From positions 206,369 to 270,368 of the forward strand of contig CAWJLE010000008.1 of the NCBI GenBank assembly GCA_963843645.1: 64,000 bases of DNA, read 5' to 3'. Origin of the DNA: CAWJLE01 sp963843645. GTDB lineage: Bacteria; Chloroflexota; Anaerolineae; DAOTYC01. The notes beneath the pieces are model-generated. The model was not told where the DNA came from, did no database searches, and saw only the letters and a program-made list of their open reading frames with translations. Position numbers and translations under genes: made by a program. Of the stretch, positions 26,703 to 37,320 are shown one piece after another (positions within the stretch are counted from its first letter, which is position 1; every line of letters starts with the position of its first letter).

Positions 26703-27961
26703 CGCCCGTGCCGGCGCGCCGCGCCGATCTGCTGATCGCCAGCGCCGCGCAGCTGCTGACCTGTGCCAGCCGGCGCGGCCGATCCGCTCGGCCGCATCGA
26801 GGACGGCTGCGTCGCCGTCGCCGGGGAGCGCATCGTGGCCGTCGGTCGCACGGACGAGGTCGCTGCGGCGCGTCGATGCCGGCGCCGCGCAGGTCATCGA
26901 CGCCGCCGGCAAGATCGTCGCGCCCGGCTTCGTCGACTGCCACACGCACCTGGTGTTCGGCGGCTCGCGCGTGCGGGAGTACGCCGCCCGCATGACCATG
27001 AGCCCGGCCGAGGTGCGGGCGCTGGGCATCCCGACCGGCATCCAGGCCACCGTCGGCGACGACGCGCGCCGCCACGGCTGGAGCGAGCTCACCGCGAGCG
27101 CGGCGGAGCGCCTGGGCCGCATGCTGCGTTACGGCACGACCACCGTCGAGAGCAAGAGCGGCTACGGGCTGAGCCTCGCCGACGAGCTGAAGCAGCTCGA
27201 GGTCAACCGGCGCCTGCGGTCCGCACAGCCGGTCGACGTCGTGAGCACCTTCCTGGGCGCGCACGACTTCCCGCCCGACGTGCCCGCGCGACGAGTACGT
27301 GGATCTGGTGGTCGACGAGATGATCCCCGCCGTGGCCGAGCGCGGGCCTGGCCGAATTCTGCGACGTCTACTGCGACACGGGCTACTACACGGTCGAGGA
27401 GACGCGGCGCATCCTGGAGGCCGGAGCGGCCGCCGGGCTGCGGCCCAAGATCCACGTCGACGCCTACTCCGACGTCGGCGGCGCGCGCCTGGCGGCGGAG
27501 CATGGGATGTCGTCTCCGCGGACCACCTGAACTACACCGACACGGGCGGACATGCGCCGCCTCGCGGAAGCCGGGGTGGTCGGCGTGGTGATGCCGGCGC
27601 TGGATTTCGCCGTGCGCCACGCGCGCCCGTTCGACGCGCGCGCCATGCTGGACGAAGGGCATGACGCCTGGCGCTGGCCACCGACCTGTGCCCGGCGTGC
27701 TGGTGCGAGTCGATGCAGGTCGTCATGCAGCTCGCCTGCCGCCTGTACGGCTTCTCCCCGGCGGAGGCGCTGGTCGCCGCCGACGCTGAGGCGGCGCGCT
27801 GGCCCTGGGGCTGGACGGCCGACCGCGGCTCCATCGAACCCGGCAAGCTCGCCGACCTCCAGCTCTGGGACCTGCCCACCTTCGAGGACGCCATCTACCG
27901 CCTGGGCCACAACGCCGTCGACACCGTCGTCAAGCGCGGCCGCATCGTCGTCGGGGGCTAG
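26699..27961 (+). CDS. hutI: Imidazolonepropionase, multiply frameshifted
   Basis: Amidohydrolase that opens the imidazolone ring to N-formimino-L-glutamate. ATG 26699 overlaps the upstream frame end (ATGA). Metal-binding HxH is in GFVDCHTHLVFGGSR. Further blocks are RMLRYGTTTVESKSGYGLSL, FLGAHDFPPD, the metal His in PKIHVDAYSD, VSADHLNYTD, MPALDFAVRHARPF and a C-terminal GSIEPGKLADLQLWD. Breaks occur near 26870, 27290, 27345, 27505, 27550 and 27680. Repaired length is about 420 aa, as expected. It sits between hutU and hutH, consistent with one transcript. Confidence 0.92.
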
Positions 27962-28010
27962 CGCGCCGGTCACAGACGATGATCCGTCGCGCGCCGCCCT
28001 CTCCGATTTA

Positions 28011-28124
28011 TGTCACCCTGAGGGAGCGTCGTTTGCGACCGAAGGGTCTCGCGCGCGAAAAGCGAGTGCGTTGGGGCGTGCGAGACCCTTCGTCGGCCGA
28101 TACAGCTGGCCTCCTCAGGGTGAC
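28011..28124. repeat. TGTCACCCTGAGG palindrome
   Basis: Outer arms TGTCACCCTGAGG (28011-28023) and CCTCAGGGTGACA (28112-28124), inner GAAGGGTCTCGC/GCGAGACCCTTC; imperfect in between. Relatives at 36074-36150 and 39813-40010. Confidence 0.88.
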
Positions 28125-28164
28125 ATTCGCTGAGCCTGGGCAACAAATTCCCAAGGAGAAGATC

Positions 28165-29769
28165 ATGCCAGACGCATCATCCGCCGTCACGCTGGACGGC
28201 GAACACCTCACCATCGACGACGTCGTGGCGGTTGCCCGCGACCGCCGCCCGGTCGACCCCCTGCCCGCCGCGGTGCGCGACCGAATGGCGGCATCGGCCG
28301 CGTGGGTCGAGCAGACCGTGCGGGAGGATACGCGCACCGTCTACGGCGTCAACACCGGCTTCGGGCCCCTGGCGTCGCAGCGCGTGCGCCGCGAGGACAC
28401 GCGCGCCCTGTCTTACAACGTCGTCGTATCGTGCGCGGTCGGCATGGATGAGCCGCACCCCGAAGAGGTCTCCCGGGCGACGATGCTGATCCACGCCAAC
28501 GGACTGGCCAAGGGCTTCTCCGCGATCCGTCCCGTCGTGGTGGACACCATCATCCAGATGTTGAACGCGGGGGTCACGCCGGTCATCCCGTCCAAGGGCT
28601 CCGTCGGCGCCAGCGGCGACCTGGCCCCCCTGGCGCACATCGCCATGGTGCTCTGCGAGACGCCCGACGGCCGCCCGGAGGACAGCGGCCTGGCCTGGTG
28701 CCAGGGCGAGATTCTGCCGGGCTACGAGGCCATGTGGCGCGCTGACATCCCCCGCGTGACGCTGGAGGCGAAAGAAGGGTTGTCGCTGACCAATGGGACC
28801 AGCTGCACCGCCGCCCTGGCCTGCCTCGCGACCCACGACGCGTGGAACCTCGTCCGCAACGCCGAGGCGACCCTGGCGGTTTCCCTGGACGCCCTGCACG
28901 GCTTCACCGACGCGTTCGACGAGCACCCCCACCGGGCCCGCGGACAGCGCGGGCAGCAGGAGACCGCGCGCAACGTCCGCCGGCTGTCCGCCGGCAGCGA
29001 GATGGTGAACCGGCAGCCGCAGCGGGTGCAGGATGCGTACTCCGTGCGCTGCGCGCCGCAGGTGCTGGGCGCCGTGCGCGACGCGGTGCGTTACGTCACG
29101 TCCGTCGTCGGCATCGAGATCAACGCCGTGACGGACAACCCGCTGATCTTCGTGGACCTCGACCGCGAGAACAAGGCCGTCTCCGCCGGCAACTTCCACG
29201 CGGAGCCGCTGGCCATTGCCATGGACCTGCTCGGCATCGTGACGGCCGAGGTTGCCAACATCTCGGAGCGCCGCACGTTCCGCCTCACCACGCCGGAGCT
29301 GAGCAACGGTCTGCCGTCGATGCTCGTCAAGTCGCCCGGCCTCAACACGGGCTTTATGGTGGTGCAGTGCACCGCCGCCGCGCTGGTCTCCGACAACAAG
29401 ACCCTGGCCCACCCCGACAGCGTGGACTCCGTGCCGACCGCGGCGAACCAGGAGGACTTCGTCAGCATGGGCCCCAATGCGGCCCGCCACGCCCGCGAGA
29501 TCCTCCGCAACAGCGAGAAGGTCGTCGCCATCGAGCTGCTGGCCGCCGTCCAGGCGCTGGACCTGCGGCCGCCGGAGCCGCTCCGCGGGCCGGCGAGCCG
29601 CGTCGCGCACGGCCTGGTCCGTGAGCGCGCCGCCATGATGGCGGAAGACTGCTCGGTGTACCGCGAGATGGCCGCCGTCGCCGATCTGGTCCATTCCGGC
29701 GCGCTGCCGCAGGCCCTCGCACGCGACGCCGGCCTCCCCGTCGACGAATTCTTCGAATCCGGCCTGTAG
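28165..29769 (+). CDS. hutH: Histidine ammonia-lyase
   Basis: Deaminates L-histidine to urocanate, the first step of the pathway. 534 aa, ATG 28165 after AAGGAGA. The MIO cofactor triad Ala-Ser-Gly is in GSVGASGDLAPLAH (about residues 150-163). YGVNTGFGPLASQRV holds the catalytic Tyr loop. NGTSCTAAL, QDAYSVRCAPQVLGAV and NAVTDNPLIF are family blocks. The frame is intact, in contrast to hutU and hutI. It is separated from hutI by a palindrome, and the RBS is distinct. With ftcD and fchA it gives His to Glu plus a one-carbon unit on folate. Confidence 0.97.
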   Translation: MPDASSAVTLDGEHLTIDDVVAVARDRRPVDPLPAAVRDRMAASAAWVEQTVREDTRTVYGVNTGFGPLASQRVRREDTRALSYNVVVSCAVGMDEPHPEEVSRATMLIHANGLAKGFSAIRPVVVDTIIQMLNAGVTPVIPSKGSVGASGDLAPLAHIAMVLCETPDGRPEDSGLAWCQGEILPGYEAMWRADIPRVTLEAKEGLSLTNGTSCTAALACLATHDAWNLVRNAEATLAVSLDALHGFTDAFDEHPHRARGQRGQQETARNVRRLSAGSEMVNRQPQRVQDAYSVRCAPQVLGAVRDAVRYVTSVVGIEINAVTDNPLIFVDLDRENKAVSAGNFHAEPLAIAMDLLGIVTAEVANISERRTFRLTTPELSNGLPSMLVKSPGLNTGFMVVQCTAAALVSDNKTLAHPDSVDSVPTAANQEDFVSMGPNAARHAREILRNSEKVVAIELLAAVQALDLRPPEPLRGPASRVAHGLVRERAAMMAEDCSVYREMAAVADLVHSGALPQALARDAGLPVDEFFESGL

Positions 29770-29868
29770 CGTTCACCCGATTCCGCCTTATGTCACCCGG
29801 AAGGAGAGCCGTAGGGGCAGCCCGATGTGGCTGCCCGCCCCCTTCGCCCACATTTGCAGCTTCTACTA

Positions 29869-29896
29869 TTGACAAATCCGCATTATGTGATATACT
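29869..29896 (+). promoter_or_regulatory. Sigma-70-type promoter upstream of the DeoR regulator
   Basis: TTGACA (29869-29874), a 16-bp spacer and TATACT (29891-29896), about 57 bp before the ATG. It probably drives the regulator and the transporter genes after it. A half copy of the TAGGGGC..CC palindrome family (29810-29842) precedes it. Confidence 0.75.
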
Positions 29897-29952
29897 AATC
29901 ATGCAGCATCGCGCAGAAAACGACAAACTCCGTCAGGGTTGGAGCGAAACCC

Positions 29953-30772
29953 ATGCAAGAGGACGCACACGACCGTCAACCGGAGTTCTCCATCGTCGAA
30001 CGCAAATGGAAGATCATGGAGGTCCTGCGGGAACGGGGCACCGTCAACGTCTCCGCCCTCTCCGGCGCCTTCCAGGTCTCCATGTCGACGATCAGGCGCG
30101 ACCTCGACAGGCTGGAGAGGGAGGGCTTCCTCACCAAGGCCTACGGGGGCGCGTACCTGCGCGAGCCGCTGGTGCGGGAGCGGTCGCTCACCGAGCGGCT
30201 GACCACACGCTCCGGCGCGAAGCGGGCCATCGCGGCCGTCGCGGCCAGCATGATCCGAAACGGCGAGACGATCATCCTGGGCTCCGGCACCACGTGCCAG
30301 TGCCTGGCCCGCAGCCTGCCGGCGGACCTGTCGTGCACGATCGTGACGAACGATGTCCGCCTGGCGGCCGAGCTGTGCCAGCCGTCCAAGATCACGGTCA
30401 TCACGACCGGCGGCCAGCTCGACAAAGACAGCGCGGTCTGCTACGGCTCGATCGCGGAGCAGATCATCGCCAGGATCAAACGTCGACAAGGCGCTCTTCT
30501 CAGTCATGGGGTTTTCGGTGGAGCGCGGGCTCACCCACGCCCTCCTGGAGATCGCCTCGTATAAGCGGAGAGTCATCGCGTCGGCCCGTCAGCTCATCGT
30601 CCTCATCGATTCGCACAAAATCGGCAGGGTTTTCCCCTATCTCATCAGTCATCCCAGCGAACTCCATACGGTCATCACGGACGAAGACGCTCCCGCCACT
30701 TTCGTCCAGAGCCTGCAGGCCCTGGACGTGGAAGTGATCCTGGCCCCATATTCAGACGGCAGCAACGGCTGA
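29953..30772 (+). CDS. DeoR-family transcriptional regulator, frameshifted
   Basis: The winged HTH is residues 15-60 (IMEVLRERGTVNVSALSGAF, STIRRDLDRLEREGFL), followed by the DeoR linker TKAYGGAYL. The effector domain is ISOCOT-like (ETIILGSGTTCQCLARSL, TIVTNDVRLA, VITTGGQLDKDS), which in this family senses a sugar phosphate. One break near 30480, then VDKALFSVMGFSVERGLTHA and VLIDSHKIGRV to the stop at 30772. Repaired length is about 272 aa. It is first in a run of transporter and enzyme genes starting 33 bp later, so it is the likely local repressor, responding to a phosphorylated intermediate made by the FGGY kinase. Confidence 0.9.
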
Positions 30773-30805
30773 ACCGCCGCTAGACGATCTGGAAGAGAGG
30801 GAATT

Positions 30806-32375
<1,570 letters not shown>

Positions 32376-32706
32376 AAGGTGGCGAGGACCTGGCAGAGCC
32401 TGACTTCCGAAGTTTTTGACTTCCGAAGTTTTAAGAACTTCGGAAGTCTGGAGCGGCGAAAGCATCCTAAAGCTTTTGACTTCCGAAGCTTTTGACTTCC
32501 GAAGTTTTGAGAACTTCGGAAGTCTGGAGCGGCGAAAGCTTCCTAAGCGAGGCCTTCCGATCTCTTAGACTTCCGAAGCTTTTGACTTCCGAAGTTTTAA
32601 GAACTTCGGAAGTCTGAAGCGGCGAAAGCATCCTGAGCGAGGACTTCCGATCTCTAGACTTCCGAAGTTCCAAAAACTTCGGAAGTCCAGAAACAAGGAG
32701 AACGCC

Positions 32707-33699
32707 ATGACGGACAAGGGCAGGACCGAAGCGATGACAGGCGAGACGAGTGCCCGACGCAACCTGATGCGCGCCTACGTGCGGCCTTTCCTGGCCCAAT
32801 CGGGAGCCGGAGCCTTGCTGGCCCTGGTGGTGATGGCCGTGTTCCTGAGCCTGGCCACGGAGCAGTTCCTGACGGTGGAGAACCTCCTCTACGTGGTGCG
32901 GGCGTTCTCCTACGTGGCGATCGCTGCCATCGGCGCCTGCCTGGTGATCATCACCGCCGGCATCGACCTCTCCGTGGGCTCGGTGATGGGCTTCGCGGGC
33001 GTGACGGCCGCCATGGTGTCGGTCCACTACGGCGTAGGGGTCGGTTTGCTGGCGGCGGTGGTAGGCGGCACGATCGTCGGCTTCGTGAACGGCGTCATGG
33101 TCAGCAAGCTGAAGCTGGTGCCCTTCATGGTGACGCTGGGCATGCTCAGCGTGGTGCGCGGCCTGGCCTACGTCGAGACCGGCGGCTGGCCGGTGACGGG
33201 GCTGCCGGCCGGGCTGCGCTTCCTGGGCCAGGGGTTCATCGCCGGGGTGCCGGTGCCCATCTACTTCATGCTGATCATGGCCGTGGCGGTGGCCTGGTTC
33301 CTGAGCCGGACCAGCTACGGCTGGTACATCTACGCCGTCGGCGGCAACGAGGAATCGGCCCGCCTGTCCGGCGTCCCCGTGGACCGCGTGAAGATCCTGG
33401 TCTACACGATCGCCGGCCTGATGGGCGCGGTGGGCGGCATCCTGCTCACCGCACGCCTGGCCGTGGGCGAATCGACCGCGGCCTATGGCTATGAATTGGA
33501 CGTCATCGCCGCCACGGTCATCGGCGGCGCCAGCCTGCAAGGCGGCGAAGGCGGTGTTCTGGGCGTGCTGCTGGGCGCCGCCCTGATGGGCGTGTTGCGC
33601 AACGGGCTGGTCCTGATGAACGTCACCGCCTATTGGCAGCAGATCGTCATCGGCGCCACGATCATCGTCGCCATCCTGATCGACCGTTTGCGCCGTTAG
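32707..33699 (+). CDS. Sugar ABC importer permease (RbsC type)
   Basis: 330 aa, ATG 32707 after AAGGAG (32694-32699). About 8-10 membrane helices. Family blocks: ITAGIDLSVGSVMGFAGV (residues about 82-99), MVTLGMLSVVRGLAY, GWYIYAVGGNEESARLSGV (the coupling-type EAA-like loop) and a C-terminal LDVIAATVIGGASLQGG. It forms the transmembrane pore with the ATPase at 30806 and receives sugar from the binding protein at 33920. The frame is intact. It lies after a hairpin array that may set its expression relative to the ATPase. Confidence 0.95.
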   Translation: MTDKGRTEAMTGETSARRNLMRAYVRPFLAQSGAGALLALVVMAVFLSLATEQFLTVENLLYVVRAFSYVAIAAIGACLVIITAGIDLSVGSVMGFAGVTAAMVSVHYGVGVGLLAAVVGGTIVGFVNGVMVSKLKLVPFMVTLGMLSVVRGLAYVETGGWPVTGLPAGLRFLGQGFIAGVPVPIYFMLIMAVAVAWFLSRTSYGWYIYAVGGNEESARLSGVPVDRVKILVYTIAGLMGAVGGILLTARLAVGESTAAYGYELDVIAATVIGGASLQGGEGGVLGVLLGAALMGVLRNGLVLMNVTAYWQQIVIGATIIVAILIDRLRR

Positions 33700-33803
33700 C
33701 GACGGGGGGGCGGATCCGCCGATGAGCGGAGGGAGAGAGAGGCCGAGAGAAAGGTCTGCCGGCGATTCGAATCACCGCCAGAGGAACAAGGGAAGGAGGG
33801 CGC

Positions 33804-33836
33804 ATGAACCGGAAAGACTGAGTCGTAGGACGACTC
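33804..33836 (+). promoter_or_regulatory. Mini-ORF with strong RBS followed by a hairpin, upstream of the binding-protein gene
   Basis: AAGGAGG at 33793 precedes ATG at 33804, which encodes only MNRKD before TGA. A hairpin with perfect 7-bp arms (33820-33826/33830-33836) begins at that stop codon. It lies in the 220-bp gap before the binding-protein gene. It may be a leader peptide or an mRNA-stabilising stem, or chance. Confidence 0.4.
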
Positions 33837-33919
33837 GGCATCGCTCTGAGGAAACACGGCCTGAAAAACGATTGGAGGACTAAGCCAGTCAGAGCCTTAG
33901 GTTCAAGGAGGAGCACACC

Positions 33920-34981
33920 ATGAGGACGAACAAGTGGTTGGCCGTCATCGGGTTGGTGATGATATTGGCGCTGCTCGTGCCGGCGTCGGCTACCTACGCC
34001 GGCCCACCTGACCAGGGGGGCAAGCGACTGATGTTCGCTATGATCCCCAAGACGCTGGATAACCCCGGCTTCCTGATCGGCAAGCGTGGCGCGGACTTCC
34101 GGGCGGCGGAATTGACGAAGGAAACGGGGACCCCCATCGATGTCTTCTGGACCGCCTCGACCACGGCCGACGCGGCGCAGGAAGTGCAGGTCATTGAGAG
34201 CCTGGTTCAGCGCAAGCCGGACGGGCTGCTGATCAACAGCAACGGCCCCTCGGTCTGCGACGCAGTGAGGGACGCGATGAAGGCCGGCGTCCCGGTCGTG
34301 ATGTGGGACTCCGACTGCCCGGACGTCAAAGAGGCCACCTACGTCGGCGCGGATAACTACGCGGGCGGCGTCAAGACCGGCGAGCTGTATGCCGAGGCCA
34401 TCAAGGACAAGCCGGGGCACCAGAAGATCGCCATCCTGACCGGCGTGCCCGGCGTCTTCAATCTCGGCGAGCGCGACCGGGGCTTCAAGGCGGCCCTGGA
34501 CGCGGCGAAGATCGACTACGAAATCGTCACTACCGTGCCCGGCTACGACGACCTGGCCAAGTCGGTGGACGCCGTGGAAAGCACGACGCGCGCCAACCCG
34601 GACCTGACCGGTTGGTTCTGGGATGGGCCGTGGATCATGCTCATGCCGCCCGATTCGCTGCCGGAAACCGTGAAGGGCATCAAGTCTGGCAAGTTGACGG
34701 TCGTGTCCATGGACTCGCTGGAAGCCCAGCTGCCCTGGATCGAGCAGGGCCTGGTTTACGGCGTGGTCGGCCAGAAGTACTACGGCTGGGGCTACCAGGG
34801 CCTCAGCGTCATGTACGAGATCGCCGTCAACGGGTGCAAGACCTTCCCGAAGCTGGCCATCACCGGCCTGGATGTGGTGACCAAAGACGGCGGCGAGGGC
34901 CGCTTCAGCGTGGCGCAGTACGCCCAGAAGTGGAAAGACTTCGACTTCGCTGAGGCGCCTCTGACCTGCCCGAAGTCATGA
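33920..34981 (+). CDS. Periplasmic-type sugar-binding protein of the first importer
   Basis: 353 aa, ATG 33920 with AAGGAGGA. Signal peptide to about residue 27 (ATYA-GPP). Peripla_BP_4 fold: MFAMIPKTLDNPGFLIGKRG, VQVIESLVQRKPDGLLINSN, PVVMWDSDCPDVKEATYVGAD, and hinge/C-lobe YGVVGQKYYGWGYQGL. No lipobox Cys, so it is a secreted or periplasm-like form. It is related to both halves of the duplicated binding protein at 55584-57569 (shared MIPK(T/S)L(D/N)NP, VGQKY(Y/W)GWGY). It delivers substrate to the permease at 32707. The ligand is not identifiable; members bind ribose-like sugars or polyols. Confidence 0.93.
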   Translation: MRTNKWLAVIGLVMILALLVPASATYAGPPDQGGKRLMFAMIPKTLDNPGFLIGKRGADFRAAELTKETGTPIDVFWTASTTADAAQEVQVIESLVQRKPDGLLINSNGPSVCDAVRDAMKAGVPVVMWDSDCPDVKEATYVGADNYAGGVKTGELYAEAIKDKPGHQKIAILTGVPGVFNLGERDRGFKAALDAAKIDYEIVTTVPGYDDLAKSVDAVESTTRANPDLTGWFWDGPWIMLMPPDSLPETVKGIKSGKLTVVSMDSLEAQLPWIEQGLVYGVVGQKYYGWGYQGLSVMYEIAVNGCKTFPKLAITGLDVVTKDGGEGRFSVAQYAQKWKDFDFAEAPLTCPKS

Positions 34982-34990
34982 GGTATGCCG

Positions 34991-35016
34991 GGAGGGGGGA
35001 GCCGGCTCCCCCCTCC
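34991..35016 (+). terminator. Intercistronic GC hairpin
   Basis: Perfect 13-bp arms GGAGGGGGGAGCC/GGCTCCCCCCTCC, 10 bp after the binding-protein stop, with no T-run. Typical of a stem that protects the abundant binding-protein mRNA or attenuates read-through. Confidence 0.7.
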
Positions 35017-35045
35017 GCCATAGTCTGCCCTGGAGGTTGATCCGG

Positions 35046-36044
35046 ATGGCTTTCAGATGGGGAATCATCGGCGCGGGGATCATCGCCGACACGCGCATGG
35101 CGCCGGCTCTGGCCGCCAGCCCAAACTCGGAGCTGGTCGCGGTCCACGCCCGCCGCCGAAACAGGGCCGAGGCGTTCGCGCAGCGCCACGGCGCCCGGCG
35201 TGTCTACGACCGGGTGGAGAGTTTGGTGGAGGATGAGGAAGTCGACGGCGTCTACATCGCGTCGCCCAACAGTCTCCACGCCGAGCATACGCTGCTGGCC
35301 GCCCGCCACGGCAAGCACGTGCTGTGCGAAAAGCCGATGGCGATGAACCCGGCGGAATGCCAGGAGATGATCGATGCCTGCGCGCAGAACGGCGTCAAGC
35401 TGATGATCGCCTTCATGATGCGCTTTCACGCCTGCCACCAGCGGGCGCGCCGGCTGGCGGCGGACGGCTTTCTCGGCCAACTCGTCCTGGCCGAGGCAAC
35501 GTGCCCCTTCTACCTGCCAGACCTCACGCGCACGTGGCGCTTCGAGCCGCGGCTCAGCGCCGGCGGGGTCGTGATGGACGTTGCGGTGCACCTGATGGAC
35601 GTCCTGCGCTACGTCCTGGACGAACCCATCGTCGGCGTGCAGGCCGCGCTCGATCACGCGCCCGATTCGTATCCCTGCGAAGGGACCGCCTCGCTGCTGC
35701 TGGATTTCCAGGGCGGCAGCCAGGGCGTCGTGACGGTCAGCTTCGACGCGCCGTTCGGCCAATCGGAGTTCCGGCTGCACGGCTCCGCGGGCTCGCTTTT
35801 CGGCGCGGGGAGCTTCGGCCAGGAGCCGACGGGCACGCTCGTCGCTGCCTCCGCCGCCGGCCGCGTGGAGCAGCCCATCGAGCCTGTGAACATGTACGTC
35901 GATCAGGCCGAGTATTTCATCTCGTGCGTCGAAAACGATCGGCGGCCCATGACGGACGGGCTGGAGGGTAAGCGGAACCTCGAGCTCGCCCTGGCGGCCT
36001 ACGAATCGTTCGCCGCCGGCCGGAAGGTCGCCGTGGCGGTGTAA
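35046..36044 (+). CDS. Gfo/Idh/MocA-family dehydrogenase
   Basis: 332 aa from ATG 35046 (GGAGG at 35032-35036; the TTG at 35037 is too close). N-terminal Rossmann domain with WGIIGAGIIAD and the C-EKPMA motif (HVLCEKPMAM, catalytic Lys near residue 95). C-terminal substrate domain with GGVVMDVAVHLMDVLRY, which provides the conserved D..xHxxD residues. Such enzymes oxidise or reduce sugar or inositol carbonyls with NAD(P). It is the first enzyme gene after the importer, so it probably acts on the imported sugar or polyol. The frame is intact. Confidence 0.93.
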   Translation: MAFRWGIIGAGIIADTRMAPALAASPNSELVAVHARRRNRAEAFAQRHGARRVYDRVESLVEDEEVDGVYIASPNSLHAEHTLLAARHGKHVLCEKPMAMNPAECQEMIDACAQNGVKLMIAFMMRFHACHQRARRLAADGFLGQLVLAEATCPFYLPDLTRTWRFEPRLSAGGVVMDVAVHLMDVLRYVLDEPIVGVQAALDHAPDSYPCEGTASLLLDFQGGSQGVVTVSFDAPFGQSEFRLHGSAGSLFGAGSFGQEPTGTLVAASAAGRVEQPIEPVNMYVDQAEYFISCVENDRRPMTDGLEGKRNLELALAAYESFAAGRKVAVAV

Positions 36045-36073
36045 ACCCATCGGGTCGATCGCCTGTGGCGACG

Positions 36074-36150
36074 CTCACCGTCCCCGGCGACTGTCACCCC
36101 TCGGTCGCAAACCGCGCTCCTTCAGGGTGACAGTCGCCGGGGACGGTGAG
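36074..36150. repeat. Palindrome with perfect 26-bp arms
   Basis: Arms 36074-36099 and 36125-36150 (CTCACCGTCCCCGGCGACTG...). The loop carries CCTCGGTCGCAAAC, a block also present in the element at 39813-40010. Confidence 0.95.
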
Positions 36151-36215
36151 GGCACCCCAGAGAAGCCACCGCTCGCCCACCCCCAAATCTCTCAACGAAG
36201 GAGTCTGCGTCGCAC

Positions 36216-37316
36216 ATGAACAAAATCAAAGCGCTGCTGACGGCCGAACTGGAGCCCACGTGGCTCGCCCGGCTCTCGAGCTACCTGGACGTCACCCGGG
36301 CCGGGCTGTACGTGTCCGAGAAGCTGCTGTCCCCGGACGAATTCGTCGAGGCCCTGTGCGGGCAGGACGTCCTCATCTTGTCCTACGACCAGGTCACTCA
36401 GGAGGTCATCGAGAACGCGCCCGACCTGAAGCTGATCTCCAGCATCCGCGGCGGACCTGAAGCCAACATCAGCATCGACGCCGCCACCGAGGCGGGGCTC
36501 CCGGTCCTCTACACGCTGGGCCGCACCGATCATGCGGTGGCCGAGCTGACGATGTTGCAGATGCTGGCCCTGTCGCGCCCGCTGTGCCGGGCGGACCGCC
36601 TGCTGCGGGAACGGGTGCTGACCGACGACGAGCCCGCCGAAGTCGGCCGCGACGTGATCTGGCCGCTGAACCAGACGTCGTCCGCCGGCATCTGGCACTC
36701 CAGGCTGAGGGGCACGGAGCTGTACGCCAAAGTGCTGGGCCTCGTCGGGCTCGGCCACATCGGCCGCATGGTGGCCCGCTTGGCCAACGCTTTCGGGATG
36801 CGCGTGCTGGCCTACGATCCTTACGTCAACCCGCAGACGGTGGGCGAGGACGTCACCCTGATCCCCGACCTCAAGGACATGCTGCGCCAGTCGGACTTCG
36901 TCTCGGTCCACGCCCGGGTGACGCCGCAGTCGATCGGGCTGCTCGGCCGCGAAGAGTTCCGCGCGATGAAGCCGACGGCCTATTACGTAAACACCGCCCG
37001 CGCCGCGATCGCCGACGAGGCCGCGCTGATGGAAGCCCTGCAGCAGCGCTGGATCGCGGGCGCCGCCCTGGACGTGTATCATCACGAGCCCCTGCGGTCC
37101 GACAGCCCGCTGCTGGGCATGAACCACGTAATCCTGACCCCCCACCTCGCCGGGGTCACGCACGAGATCACGACGCATCATTCACGCATGGTCGCCGAGG
37201 GAATCATCGACTTCTTGACGGGCAAACGTCCCCAGATCATCGCCAATCCAGAGGTGTTCGATACGCCGGCGTTCGCGCGACGAGGCGCGCTGGCCTTTGG
37301 AGCGTTTAAGGAGTGA
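36216..37316 (+). CDS. D-isomer-specific 2-hydroxyacid dehydrogenase family protein
   Basis: 366 aa, ATG 36216 with AAGGAG upstream. NAD-binding GLVGLGHIGRMVARL near residue 170. Catalytic Arg in VNTARAAIADEAAL, Glu in DVYHHEPL and His in LTPHLAGVTHE are all in place. Similar to phosphoglycerate/glyoxylate-type dehydrogenases encoded beside FGGY kinases. The tail from residue 345 is longer than usual. It ends 4 bp before the FGGY kinase start region, implying translational coupling. It interconverts a 2-hydroxyacid and a 2-ketoacid with NAD(P). The substrate is presumably a sugar-acid intermediate of this locus. Confidence 0.92.
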   Translation: MNKIKALLTAELEPTWLARLSSYLDVTRAGLYVSEKLLSPDEFVEALCGQDVLILSYDQVTQEVIENAPDLKLISSIRGGPEANISIDAATEAGLPVLYTLGRTDHAVAELTMLQMLALSRPLCRADRLLRERVLTDDEPAEVGRDVIWPLNQTSSAGIWHSRLRGTELYAKVLGLVGLGHIGRMVARLANAFGMRVLAYDPYVNPQTVGEDVTLIPDLKDMLRQSDFVSVHARVTPQSIGLLGREEFRAMKPTAYYVNTARAAIADEAALMEALQQRWIAGAALDVYHHEPLRSDSPLLGMNHVILTPHLAGVTHEITTHHSRMVAEGIIDFLTGKRPQIIANPEVFDTPAFARRGALAFGAFKE

Positions 37317-37320
37317 GCGC

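Noticed and set aside
29790..30737. 315-aa frame starting upstream of the DeoR gene
   Set aside because: Out of frame with the HTH protein; Arg/Gly-rich shadow running over the promoter at 29869-29896.
19102..30772. rsmG, M42 peptidase, ftcD, hutU, hutI and deoR as true pseudogenes
   Set aside because: Conserved motifs continue in neighbouring frames with single-base lesions and no stop-rich decay, so consensus errors are the simpler reading.
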